This document shows, piece by piece, positions 1 to 10,604 of a stretch of 31,183 nucleotides of DNA (within the stretch, counting starts at the first letter, position 1; every line of letters begins with the position of its first letter). The stretch comes from Chromera velia (lineage: Eukaryota; Sar; Chromeraceae): positions 1-31,183 of the forward strand of contig JAHBMJ010001420.1 in NCBI GenBank assembly GCA_018398765.1, given 5' to 3'. The notes under the pieces are model-generated. The model saw nothing but the letters and a program-made list of their open reading frames with translations. It was not told the origin of the DNA and did no database searches. The translations under genes and the position numbers were made by a program.

Positions 1-42
1 GGGGGGGAGGGGGGAGGGGGGAGGGGTGGGTGGGCAGGTGGC
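1..42. repeat. G-rich low-complexity tract
   Basis: Runs of five to seven G separated by single A or T, ending in GGGTGGGTGGG. At least four G-runs lie close together, so a G-quadruplex is possible on this strand. The tract is cut by the window edge. Confidence 0.7.
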
Positions 43-443
43 TCGGTGAGTGTGTATCCTGCACCATCAATTGATCCACTTTTCAGTCTACACATCTGTG
101 ATCATTCATGTTCCTTTCCATCTAACCCCCTTTCTGTCACTCGATCTATGAAATGATTCCTCTGACTATCCTCGGTGTAGCAGCAATCTATCCATCTGTC
201 TGCAGATGAGCGCTCACGAGTGTCTCCCTTTTTCTGTCTTGAATTGAAATGCGGTGCTTTGCTTTGCAGTCTGCACGCCTCAGCTTTCTTCTTAGACCGA
301 CTTCCCCCGTTTTTTGCCGTCTTTTTATGTTTTTCTTTTTCACTTTGCGGTCCATTCTGAAGTGCTGTGTGCATGGATGGGTCCAATGGATATTTGAGTG
401 CACATGTCATGGTGATGCGTTCTGCCGAACGGTATGAGTGCAG

Positions 444-647
444 TTGGAGGCGATGCTGGAAAAAGAACCGCATGGGTCCGGGGAGGAAGGGAAATCGTCT
501 GCTCAGTCCGCCCCAGCCCTCGTGCGCCTCCGCTTTCTGGCCCCCCTCGTCGCCTTTGTGAGAGAGACCGGACGCAAACTGAGGGCCGCCGCGGCTGTTT
601 TTGAGCAAAGGGCTGCAGGAACGTCGAGCTCGACAAGAGGGCGGTAG
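444..647 (+). CDS. Probable 3'-terminal exon of an unidentified gene (partial)
   Basis: After a TGAGTGCAG acceptor-like site there are 67 open codons and a TAG stop. The peptide starts LEAMLEKEPHGSGEEGK, continues with a hydrophobic/basic stretch (ALVRLRFLAPLVAFV), an Ala-rich helix-like segment (KLRAAAAVFEQRAAG) and a Ser/Arg tail. The composition looks more protein-like than the overlapping minus-strand ORF at 102-704, and the DNA turns sharply AT-rich about 50 bases after the stop, as expected at a gene end. The pyrimidine tract before the acceptor is poor, so the 5' boundary is uncertain. I recognise no domain. Earlier exons would lie in 1-443 or off the left edge. Confidence 0.35.
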   Translation: MEAMLEKEPHGSGEEGKSSAQSAPALVRLRFLAPLVAFVRETGRKLRAAAAVFEQRAAGTSSSTRGR

Positions 648-2705
648 ATCGCGGTAGTTCAAGCTGTCTCCTGATGTGCAGCTGTGTGCAGCCTTTTGTA
701 TCAACTTGTCATTGTATGTTTAACTGTATAATTCAAGCAGACTTAGAAGCCTAGTTAGAAGCAGATGCTTACATATATGATTTCTGGCGTTTTAAGCTAG
801 TTCCATGGAACAAAGCACACAACATGCAGATATCTTCATTCGATTGACCAGAATCGATTCTTCAACTTGCAAGAAGCAATTAAAGTTTAGATCTAGGTTT
901 AGATAGTTGAATCTTGTTATTCTATCATACAAATTTACAGTACCTTGTTTATATTTTTTATAAGACTATCTTGAATCTCACTCCAGATGCTAGACATTGC
1001 CAGTGCTAGTCATGACCCAAATTTATTAGTTTAAACTTGAGTTTAAGCATAGAGATTTCAAAATTTTGAAAAGTTTGCATATATCATAAATTGCATAATA
1101 TAGTTTGCAACTGTGTATGCGCATTTGACATGCATAAAAACTAGCATTTAAAAAATGGTTTAAGTTATTATATCCTATTGTATCATATCAGACTTATCCT
1201 ATCCAACTATGTATTTCGATCAGATTTCTACTAGTTGTAGTCTTCAAGCTAGTTCTGCAAAACAACATTTTTTACGCTCTTTTTTTTATAAAATTATTTT
1301 ATAATAATTTATATAAAACAAAATCTAGCTAGCTCCGTAATTATAGGCAATTTTCGTTTTTGTATGCATGTGGTAGTCAACTTCGATTCTGATGGCATAT
1401 GGTTTTCTTTGTTGGTTTTATGTGCCCTCTTTGTGTATGAGCATGTTCGTCTGTGATCTGTGGGGCCTTTTTTACATGTGTTTGAGAGCTCATTCGGTTT
1501 TTTGGATCTCTTTGTATTTCGTACGAGGAGTCTGCTCCGTGTTTTCTCTTCATATCGAAAGCTTCTCACGTTCTTGTAAACAATGACGGGAGCTTAAGTT
1601 TGAGCTTTGTGCTCGTCTGTACGTCCTGTTTTGTACTCGATTTGGCATCGTCTTTCCTGGTTCTCTTCCATGCGTGTGCTGTTCTTTGGTGTGTTCTGTT
1701 CTTCGGCATTTCTTCGTCATGTGTCGTTGTGCAATGCCGTGCTTCCACTTGAGCATGCCACCGCAGAATTCATTTTCCCATATTTCGCTGATCGATTGCT
1801 GCGGCCCAGTCATATTGTTAAGCTGCCCTAAGGTTTTTACGGTGCTCTAACTTTCTAGCTCCTAGCGTACCTATGCGTATCGAACTTCACTGGTGTTTTA
1901 TACAGGGCGGTGAGCTCTGTAATGATGATTATAGGCAATTTATAGCCTAGTTTATAGCTAATGTGTTATACCATCAACAAAATTGAATTAAAATTCAATT
2001 AATGTGAAACCAAATTGTAATAAAATTGTATGAAACTTGAATCATCGCTTGGCAATGTGCTTCATTGTTTCTTTGACAGGTGGAGTACGTCTTCCAACAC
2101 CCCCGTCTAAAAAAATCTGAGACCATGTTTCTAATCATTTGTTAACATTCGCGGAAATCATTCAGCAGATTCATTCGGATAATTGATTCTGAAACTAAAT
2201 AACACACAAAGAAAACTAATGAAGCTGAATTTATCAGCTTTTTTGAACCACCAAGCGACAGCAAGAAGGAGAGAAAGCAAGACCCATGCCAAGCCCCCAA
2301 CTAGGCCACAAAATCCCTCCATTTCTGTACATGCACGCATTAATCAATAATTGTCACCCTGAGGCTGTCGCTGTCGTCATGCATGCATTCGTAGCGCATG
2401 CAACCGCGCGAAAAGGCGGGCCTCTGCCTACCGATACGCATGCAGTGAAGCAGATCGATCGATCGATCATGCAACTTGCAAAGGCTTCGTCGGGTTGCAG
2501 CTTAACTTGACTGCATTGACTGGTCGATCTGTTGTAAATTAAGTCCTTCTGGCCCCCAAAGACAGGCTGTAGACCTATGGTTCCAGTCGTTCCCTTCGGT
2601 TACTCTCTACACTGTCTCAGAAGAAGAAAGGATCCTCAGAAAAGCGAAACACGTTCACATGTATGGTGACGTAGCATCAAGATAAGAGCGCATAACACAA
2701 ATCAA
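648..2705. other. AT-rich intergenic DNA without a recognisable gene
   Basis: From about 700 the sequence is strongly AT-rich, with short TAGCTAG, CTAGTT and TTTAAA-type words. A T-rich but less AT-biased block (1354-1927) sits between two copies of a 14-bp direct repeat (separate entry). A GATC run lies at 2455-2469. The short ORFs at 1309-1831 and 2158-2510 have no domain signature and unconvincing composition. The last few hundred bases should contain the promoter of the gene starting at 2706; I see no clear TATA box. Confidence 0.6.
1340..1941. repeat. 14-bp direct repeat flanking a T-rich block
   Basis: ATTATAGGCAATTT occurs at 1340-1353 and again, perfectly, at 1928-1941. The 574 bases between differ in composition from both flanks. 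A perfect 14-bp duplication around a foreign-looking block is what LINE-mediated retroposition leaves, but no clear poly(A) is present (only a run of five T at the left end), and no source gene is recognised. Confidence 0.35.
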
Positions 2706-3886
2706 ATGAGAAAACAAAAGCCTTCGGGTACCTGGCTGTTGCCAGTAACGGCGGTCTTCGGGTTCTCCCTTCTTCTCTGTTCGAGCGCAAAGACACTTCA
2801 GGCAGAGAACCAAAATACGAAATTTTCATCTGTGAGTCCTGCGGCATGTCAAACGCCCTCTTTGCATGTATCTAAAGATGCCGACTTCCATGCTCACCTC
2901 AACCACTGACTGATGCAACTGAACTGCAGGATGTCGGGAAAGATGCAGGCGAGGCGTCTGTGCATAGCAGAGGACTCCACGCACCTTACAGAAGCTTCAG
3001 GGCACAGAGGGAGGCATTGAAGTCGGCAAAAGTCAGTCTGATGTTCTTAGCAATCCATGCCTAAGCCCCGTCAGCCAATGCATGCCAGTGCGCTTCTCCC
3101 GGTGGGCTGATTCAAGTTTGCCAAGTGGCATGTCAGTTCATGAGGCAGTGAGATCGTCATGCAGCTGGCCTTATAGGCAGACAGCAAGTTAGTATGCGAT
3201 CCAGTCAGTCAGTCAGTCAGTCAGACACATCGCGACCCAATCCATAGGAGAGTCAGTGATAAAGTCCTCAGGAGTTAAAAGGATGTACCTCGTACTCTTC
3301 AGGCTATGCATGTCGGTGCCTCGATCCATCTGTTTGCTTTCGTTGAAAAGGAGTTGAACAAACAGGAAAGGACGGCTGAATGGTCTCCCGAAGCCTCACC
3401 TCTTTCCAATGTGTCAGCTCCCCTCTTCTGTTCAGGAAAGGGATTTGTCTCGACGTGCGCCCTTCCTCTTTCCCACTCAAGAGGAGCCCCCTCCCTTCGT
3501 GTCCATGATGGAGACGGGACTGGTAAGGGTGAGTTCGTCACTGCAATGGTTTGTCCAACTGCATTGCCGAAAGAATAACGAGTAGAAGTGCAGTTCGATA
3601 AATGATAGCAGAAGATCCGCGAGTTTTCAGAAGGCCCACCTTCATCTTGTGGACGGCACTTTTCAGTAGATGGTTGCACATCCAGAACCGATAAAAGCTC
3701 AAAAAAGTCCAGATATTTAAAAACAAAAACAGAACAACAAAGATAATCCAACTAATTCCATAAGCAAGCAGACGCTTAACACAGTTCCTTCATCCCCTCT
3801 GCAGGCCTCTCCCATCCCCCCCCAGACCCCCCAAAGGAATTCACCGACGAGGACTGCAGTGAAGTCTCCAATGGCCTCAGAAAAGG

Positions 3887-3933
<47 letters not shown>

Positions 3934-4799
3934 GTCTGTGCGTGTGTGTGCGTGTGCGTGTGTGTGCGTGTGTGTGTGTGCGTGTGTGTGTGTGTGTTTC
4001 GAACGTCCATCTGAACGAGGGAAGGAAAGAAGCTGTTCGTCTGCCCTGGCCTGCAGCTTGGTGGCCCGCTCTACCTTCCCTTTCCTGTAGTCCTTTATAC
4101 GAAAGCCGTTTCGCTATGCCGCCCTCTTTCTGCAGGATGCCGCATCTGAGAGAGCAAACGACTCTGAAGGCGTTGCGGCAGTCTCGTTTCTCCAACGACG
4201 TGCAGAGATGGTCAGTCTATTTGTAGACGCTTAGTTTCTCTTGACTGTCCATCTGAATGCTGGAATGCTTGCTGTCCAACAGTGATCCGGGACTCGGTGC
4301 TGCATCGCTGTGGTGCCCTCTCAAGCATCTCGGGAGACGGGCTTGCAAGTGATTGCTGGCAAATTCACGTGAACATTCATCTGCTGAGTTTCTCGTCTCC
4401 GTGGTAGTTGCGAAGGCAAAAATCTTTAAGTTCACAACAGGTCTTCTCTTCACACCCTTTCTGTGTCCTCTCTGTGTGCGTGCGTACAGTCCCCTCCACA
4501 AGGGTTCCCCTGGGGAAACGTTCCGCCAGCCCCGCAGGCCCAGCCCCCCCCCCCGCAGTTCATGCAACAACAACAGACACAAACACAGACACAGCAAATA
4601 CAGCCTCAGGCAGACCCCATGGGACCTCCAGGCCAACCCCAACCTCTCCCCAATCAACAAGCATCTCTCCAAGCAGGACCACAGGGGCAGCAGGCCGGGG
4701 GGATGCAGGCCTCATGGGCTGCCCCTACTGGAACTTTTTTCGCTCCTCCCGGGATGTCTATGACTCAGGTCTGTGTGTCTCCATCAGTCCTTAAGTTGA

Positions 4800-4839
<40 letters not shown>

Positions 4840-7800
4840 GTACACTGAAGCTGTGTCTCTTTTTCTCATCCCCCTTTTCTCTTCCCTTTCTTTGCTCTTC
4901 TTATCGTTTCTCTTCGTTTTCCTCTTCTATTCTTTTCTCTTCGTTTTCCTCTTCTATTCTTTTCTTTTCTCTTCTCTTCGCATGTCTTCTCTCACCCTTC
5001 TGAGCTCCAAGAAGCATCTTTTGATCCCGTCCTCCATGCTCATATGAGTCATCGGACGACTAGGTTAACATGGAGAAAGGTTGTAGCTGAAGAAAGAAAA
5101 AGGGGAAACGACGAGAGAAGCTGTAGAGGATGTTGTGGGGGGGTGAGAAGACAAAGCGGCGCCGTAACAGTGTCACCTTTCACGTCTCTTTGTAAGGCTT
5201 ACATGCTTAAGTTTGACGGGAGACGGTTTGTTGCCTGCAGACTGCCAGCGAGGTCCCTCCAGGAGGTGAAGAGAGATATCAGGCTGTGCTGGTGGGTCGC
5301 CATCTCTGCTTCTCTACTCCTCAGCTCTTCTTTTTGTCTCTCTTCACTTCTCCCTCTACCTGTTCCCCACACTCCTTTACTTTCTCTTTCTCTCTCTGGT
5401 CAAGTTGTACCATCATCGCGCTTGTGTTTCTGTATCTGGCATGGGGCAAGACGAGTGTTCTGTTTGATCTTCTTGTTCACACCTGCTGTTGCATGTGCAT
5501 TTTGCTCTTGCATTTCTTTCTCCGTCTCTGCTCTGAACTCACTGCAGTCCCGCATGTACCAGAGGGTCAGTGAAACTTTGGGTTGTGTAAGTTGTCAGAC
5601 CTTGTTTCTCTCATTGGCTCTAGTTTTGTTTTGTCGTTGCCACGCATACCCTGCCATTTTTGGGTCCGGTCTAGCAAACGGGTTCCATCTGTACTTTGTG
5701 GAGAGAAAGAACGCCTTTCGTGAACGTTCTCTGCGTGCTCGACGCTCTTTCTCAGATTATGTATGCATTTTGTTTTTCTTCATGTGTTGCATCGCCTGCA
5801 GAGAAGAAGCCCTTTCCAACTGGTCAGTTCACAGCGCCTGTATTGTCCGTGAATCCTTTTGTATACTCTGTATACACTTTTGGTTTTCGCCCTTTTCCGC
5901 CTTTCTTCGTCCTTCTTCGTTTCGCTTCTTCGGCTTGATCGGGAGGCTGAGTGGGATCTTGGCACGTTCTGCTTTTCTCAAGAAAACTATTGAAGTTGAG
6001 ATTTTCATGGACCAAATGAGTTTTCCGACCATTCGTTGTGGGTTGAAAGCTGCTCTTTTATGTGCTTCTTTGTCTAATTGACTCCTGCGCTTTCTCTCCC
6101 TTTGTGGTTGCAGGATGACAGGAATGCCCTGGCGGTCAGTTTCCCTGACCTGGTTCTTCTTTCGTCGCGTCTCTTTCTTCATTCACATATGTCTCTGTTT
6201 TTGCTCTCTTGAGCTATCAGTTGGTCGCTTCACAGCCCATTTCACTCACACAGTCAGACAATCATGTGTGGACACACTGAGATCCATTCATCTTTCCACT
6301 TGCCCTCTCTGTCTGTCCTGCAGAAGGCTGTCATGGCTGCACAGGAACTCCACAAGAGCCTCGACTACTCGCTGAACTCTTTCAGGGTCGGTTGGTTGGG
6401 GTGATTGGAGTGTGTTGATCTCCCTCCTTAATCTTGTTCTAGTCAGGTGACCATTGAATTCTCTTCAGGGCCGTTTCCACTCTCCTTCACCTCCGCCTGT
6501 TGTTTCCTCTGTCTGGTCCTGCAATGGCTGCACCCTCCTGCGTGGACGTGAATTTGCGAATTCATGTCCAGTCTCCCTGTCAAATCTGAATGCAAAAGAA
6601 GATTCGAAAAAACATAAAGTACTCTCTTTACCCTTTTGGCATCTCTTTTGCATTCTGCACTGGGTTTCCTTTTCTGACCTTCTATGCTACCCCTGACGCT
6701 TCCCCACCCCCCACTGATGCAGAACACCCAAGCGCTCCTACAGGTACGCAGTTTGGGGAGGGAAGAGGAAGAATACTCTGGGTCCTCTGATCACGTAACA
6801 AGGAGAGAAAAGCTTTGCGCTTCTTGAGGAAGTTGGCGTCACGATATAGACATTTCAGAAAGAGAGTGCAAGATGTGTAGGAGAAAACAGGTTCTTGAAG
6901 CAAGATATATTGGAGAAAACACGAGCTTGAGGCTTTGCAAATTTTCTGGATGCTGGTCAGATTCTGCGATGCACGCTTGAAGGTCTATTTTCGGAGGATG
7001 TGTCTTCACTCTGATAGACTCGCTAATTGACATTGCTCATGCGTCTCTGATTCGCTGTGTGTTGTGGTGCAGAGCGCCCTCACGAGTGCAGAGGTCAGTG
7101 TGTGCTGGCGAATGAATGCCAGTCGGGAAGAGTGATCCAGTGGGGATCTCATGAAACGAATCCTACCATACTTAAGACTTCATTTTCGTGCTTTTCCCTC
7201 TTCCTCGAAACCCCTCCTTTGATACTGGTCTCCCCCCCATCTTCGAGAGTGGCAGCTAGCGCAAATCTTTTGAAGAATGCAATTAAACTGTCTCTTGCCT
7301 TCCTTTCTTTCCACTGCTGCAGAGCCAACTGGAGGCTGGAGACAGATACCAGGCGGCTGCAGAGAAAATCGTGACGGTTAGTTTTCTGTATCCTTGCTTT
7401 GCAAGGGCGGCCCTCTGTGTATCGAGGGCTCATGAGGGCCAGACGGAAAAGACGGCGCGTGTAAATCTGACAGGACGACAGGAAGATGGGCAGCAAAACA
7501 CTCAGAGGAATATCGCCAGGCTCCTGCAAGCCTCTTTGAACCAGGCGAAAAAAGATTGTCAGATGGAGTGCGAGACGCTGGCTCGCAGTCAGCTTCATGG
7601 TTGCTCCACACTGTGGTTTTTCTTAAGCTCCCGGCAGTGTGCGTTTGTGTAGGTGTTCATCTTTCTCGGTCTCCGAAAGAAGGGATACCAGTAATGGACG
7701 GTCGGTGCATTTCGTGTTCTCTTCTCTGCCTCGTGTGTGCAGGACGCAGGACAGTCTTTGCAGGTGCGTCACGAACAATTTTATTGTCTGTGCTTCTCTG

Positions 7801-8052
7801 ACTTCAAGAGAGGGCACCCACAGGAAGACGGAAATCTGTCAAAAACCGCATTCCTGTCACGTGCGTGCATAGTTGGGATGCTGACAGCCGGGCGGAGATG
7901 GACGAACAGAGAGGCAGAGTGTTGCCCGATGGGACTAGACGAAGCAGTACAGAATTGATGAACACGTAGACTTTTTCCTCCTCTTGCGACACGGTTTTTC
8001 TTTGTCTTTCTGTTTTCCTATCTGCTTTTCCTCTGTCTCTCCGTCTCTCTCC

Positions 8053-8092
<40 letters not shown>

Positions 8093-9158
8093 GCGTGTAT
8101 GCAAGTGTGACCGTCTTCGCTCTTATGAATCTGGTACTATCTTCTGATTCTTTCCGATTGCTTCTGCAGGCAGCGGTTGAAGAAGCAAAGGTCAGTCATT
8201 CTGATGTAAGACAATGTCGTCTTTTCTTGCGTGAGAACTACCAGAATGGAGTGAAAAGTCCGAGTCCCCTTCTGTTGCTGAATGACTGCCCCATGGCGGA
8301 GTATGAGACGCTCTTTGTCCTTAAGTGTGGCTCTCAGGCCTTTTGGCTGAATTCTCTCAATCTCACTGTGCTTCCCTTCCCTTCCCGCAGAGTCAACAGA
8401 AGGCCGCGTCTTCTTACCGCGGGGCTCCGGTGCAGTCTCCCTCCTCTGTGGTCAGCCAGTCGGGCATCTATTCGGCTGGGTCGTCGACTGGCAATTCATC
8501 TGCTCTGCAATCTTTTTGGACAATTTTTTCCCTTGGTAGAGCCGAGAGAAAAGGGGTTCGGGAAGATCTTTGCTTCCATGTTCAAAATCTCTGACGATAT
8601 GCGAATTGCCGAAGCATGAGGCAAAACAAGGCCATGAAACTGGTGTTCTGAGCCCTTTCAGCAGATTCTCTCTGTTATCCTTCCATCCGTCCGTCCTGTG
8701 TGCTCCTCTTTCGTCGCCCCTTTGTGCCTTCATTTGACTCTTTCTTTCCCCTACTATCGCCTGCAAATTCTTTTCCCTCTTCTTTCTTGCAGTTCCAGTC
8801 CGACAGCAGCACTGCGGAAGGAACACCAACTTCCTGGCTTTCAACGGTGAGGCAAATCTCTTCATTCCGTTTCCTCTTCATTTGCTTTTCTGTCATCTCA
8901 AGTGCTTTAATCGTGGGTCTGGCCAGGTCTTTCTGCTGCTGCAGTGAGGAGCAAATTGAGGCAACTCAGGAACAGTGGCTGCTTAGACTGTGAAACTTTG
9001 CGTGCATGCAGTGATTAGTGCTGATTGCAACGATTCTCTCTGCCTCCTTGCAGGGAGAGATCAAGGAAGCCCTCCGTCCGCTGGTCTTCGTGCCAGAAGG
9101 TCTGTTTGCGTGCGTCTCTCCGTCTCTCTGTCTGTATATGAATATATGTATGTATATA

Positions 9159-9201
<43 letters not shown>

Positions 9202-9807
9202 ATGAAGTCAACGGAAGTTAATGTGTGTAGTCTACTGTCTCTCTGTCTGTATTTATGCACGTTCGTGAGCATGCACGTGATTCCGCCTGTTTCTCCTATT
9301 TCTCCTCATACTGCGTGGCTGGCCGGCTCCGTTTCTCATGCACCTCCCCTCTCTCTGAGGGGGGGAGCCTTTTTGCACGTTCATCCGGTCCTCTGCATAA
9401 GGCAGAGCCAGTACGAGTCTATGGACACTTGCATTCCTGTTCCCCTTGCAGGCGCCTCCCTGCAGATGAAGGTGTTTTCGATTCCCCCCTGGAGTCCCCA
9501 CCCTGACGTGGAGGTAGTCGACCACTCCAATCAGCAAGTCAGGGCCCTACCCCAGCCAGGCCCCTCCTTCATCGTGGTGGAGAAGACGAATGAGGCCTCT
9601 TCTACCGCTCCTTCTGCTGGTGCTGGAGGCGGACAGGTCTACGTCTGCTCTCGAGATGGCGCGCCTGCCTCTCTTGTGTGTGACAGGGCACACAGCAGGA
9701 TGCCGTCTCTGCCTGTGGAGGTGCAGACAGACAAAGACAGCGGGAAGCCGGTTCTATGGACCAACGACAAAGACTTCGCATGGCTCGAGCCTGTCCATCT
9801 CTTTTAG
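2706..9807 (+). CDS. Secreted Gln/Pro-rich coiled-coil protein encoded by 20 exons, many of them heptad-sized micro-exons
   Basis: Reconstructed exons: 2706-2831, 2930-3031, 3436-3522, 3805-3885, 4136-4210, 4490-4768, 5241-5291, 5548-5565, 5802-5822, 6114-6134, 6324-6386, 6723-6743, 7073-7093, 7323-7376, 7743-7763, 8170-8190, 8391-8450, 8793-8846, 9054-9099, 9452-9807. They join into one open frame of about 525 codons ending in TAG. Donors fit GTNNGT loosely (GTCAGT seven times) and nearly all acceptors are YGCAG. Residues 1-42 carry a signal peptide: basic RKQK, then a hydrophobic core (VFGFSLLLCSSA). Residues 158-250 are Pro/Gln-rich with a QTQTQTQQ stretch. Residues about 281-360 form a coiled coil (KAVMAAQELHKSLDYSLNSF and following). 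The last 130 residues are a probably folded domain I do not recognise. Eighteen introns are phase 0; the last is phase 1. Likely secreted or endomembrane; function unknown. Exon 17 could extend past 8450, and a micro-exon could have been missed. Confidence 0.75.
3887..3998. repeat. Compound (TC)n-(GT)n microsatellite in intron 4
   Basis: About 46 bases of TC repeat run from the 5' splice site, followed by about 64 bases of GT repeat interrupted by C. The donor GTCTCTCG merges into the repeat, so repeat slippage could affect donor context. Confidence 0.9.
4800..4838. repeat. (TG)n microsatellite in intron 6
   Basis: A pure TG repeat of about 39 bases starting 31 bases after the donor. CT-rich sequence with two near-identical TTTCTCTTCGTTTTCCTCTTC units follows at 4908-4955. 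Confidence 0.9.
5548..8190 (+). other. Micro-exon cluster (exons 8-16) encoding the coiled coil
   Basis: Nine exons, all in phase 0: 18, 21, 21, 63, 21, 21, 54, 21 and 21 nt. Peptides are SRMYQR, RRSPFQL, DDRNALA, a 21-mer KAVMAAQ-ELHKSLD-YSLNSFR, NTQALLQ, SALTSAE, an 18-mer SQLEAGD-RYQAAAE-KIVT, DAGQSLQ and AAVEEAK. From exon 11 on, residues 3 and 6 of most seven-residue blocks are hydrophobic or Ala, the 3-4 spacing of coiled-coil a/d positions, so the introns fall at the same place in the heptad. The introns here are 189-406 nt, so exons are about a tenth of the cluster. Confidence 0.7.
8055..8084. repeat. (GT)n microsatellite in intron 15
   Basis: About 30 bases of pure GT repeat, about 85 bases before the acceptor of the 21-nt exon at 8170-8190. 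Confidence 0.9.
9165..9197. repeat. (GT)n microsatellite in intron 19
   Basis: About 33 bases of pure GT repeat preceded by a TATATGAATATATG-type AT tract, within the last intron of the micro-exon gene. Confidence 0.9.
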
Positions 9808-9813
9808 AAATGA

Positions 9814-9819
9814 AATAAA
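9814..9819 (+). promoter_or_regulatory. Possible polyadenylation signal of the micro-exon gene
   Basis: AATAAA begins 7 bases after the TAG stop at 9805-9807. This is very close to the stop, and many protists do not use AATAAA, so its role is uncertain. Confidence 0.3.
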
Positions 9820-10596
9820 ACAGACAAACAAGCAGCTGTGCGGCAGTCTTTCACTCTCTAAGGGGCATCCGGTATGTAAAGAACAAAAGGTGAGGAAACA
9901 GGAAAATACAGGAAAAATATGCGAAGTGCAGTCATGAAAAAGAGGGATCGATACATAATTCAACAGAGGAATGTCACTAGAAGAAAAGGTCTCTCAAGAA
10001 CTTGAAGCCTAAGTCCATCATCAGTAGCTAGCATCATTAACTTGAAAAGCTACCGTGACCATGATCTACCATGTAAGCTCAGAAGTGTTCCACGAATCAA
10101 AAGAAGCAGGAAATGTAAGAAAAGAATCCGATACCATAATTAAGATTACCCAGATAACCTCACAAGAGGGCTTTGTGGATATTATTCAGATTTGCGGAAC
10201 GTACAGAACTTGAAGAAACAGATGATGTAGCTAGTGATGTAGAATACTTATCATTTTTCCATTATTTTATATAATACGCTAGATAATAGCTTTAATTGTC
10301 TTTTATTTAGTTTTATAATGAACTTTGCTTACCACTGTTGCTAGGTTGTAGGCCAGGTTATACTTCAAGTTAACAAGTTGGAGGCTCCGAGTCTGCTCGC
10401 CGTCAGACTTAATTTGTTTGTCAGGTTTTCCTCTAGCTGGCTTTACTCTAGCTGCATTGATCCAACGCTAGAATAGTAGTCCTAAGGAGTATACAGCACT
10501 GTACTTTAGCACTATACGCAGGAGAAAGAAGAAGTTGAAAGAAGTTGAAACCTGGGTTCAAACTTTAGAAGCGGTCTGAAAAAGCAATCACTCTGC
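9820..10596. other. AT-rich intergenic DNA
   Basis: No credible ORF or RNA gene. The stretch becomes strongly AT-rich by about 10200. A short direct repeat (AAGAAGTTGAAAGAAGTTGAAA) lies near 10530. It ends at the left target-site duplication of the transposon described next. Confidence 0.6.
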
Positions 10597-10604
10597 ATAA
10601 TAGC

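Noticed and set aside
102-704. 200-codon minus-strand ORF
   Set aside because: Composition is not protein-like and it overlaps a better plus-strand exon candidate at 444-647.
3200-3226. (CAGT)n run in intron 2
   Set aside because: A short simple repeat of about six units; it resembles the GTCAGT donor by chance and has no other support as a regulatory array.
5044-6081. 345-codon plus-strand ORF
   Set aside because: It runs through pyrimidine-rich introns (high Cys, Ser, Phe, Leu) and crosses the splice sites of three short exons of the micro-exon gene in another arrangement; long only because the introns lack stops in this frame.
7510-7605. Coding-like peptide (LNQAKKDCQMECETLARSQL) in intron 14
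   Set aside because: It would fit a coiled coil, but the upstream CTGCAAG is not a proper acceptor and lacks a pyrimidine tract. Could be an alternative exon; not included without transcript data.
8451-8534. Extension of exon 17 into SQSGIYSAGSSTGNSSALQ
   Set aside because: The composition is plausible, but the next donor (CTTG/GTAGAG) is phase 1 and would put exon 18 in a poor frame; the GTCAGC donor at 8451 keeps phase 0.
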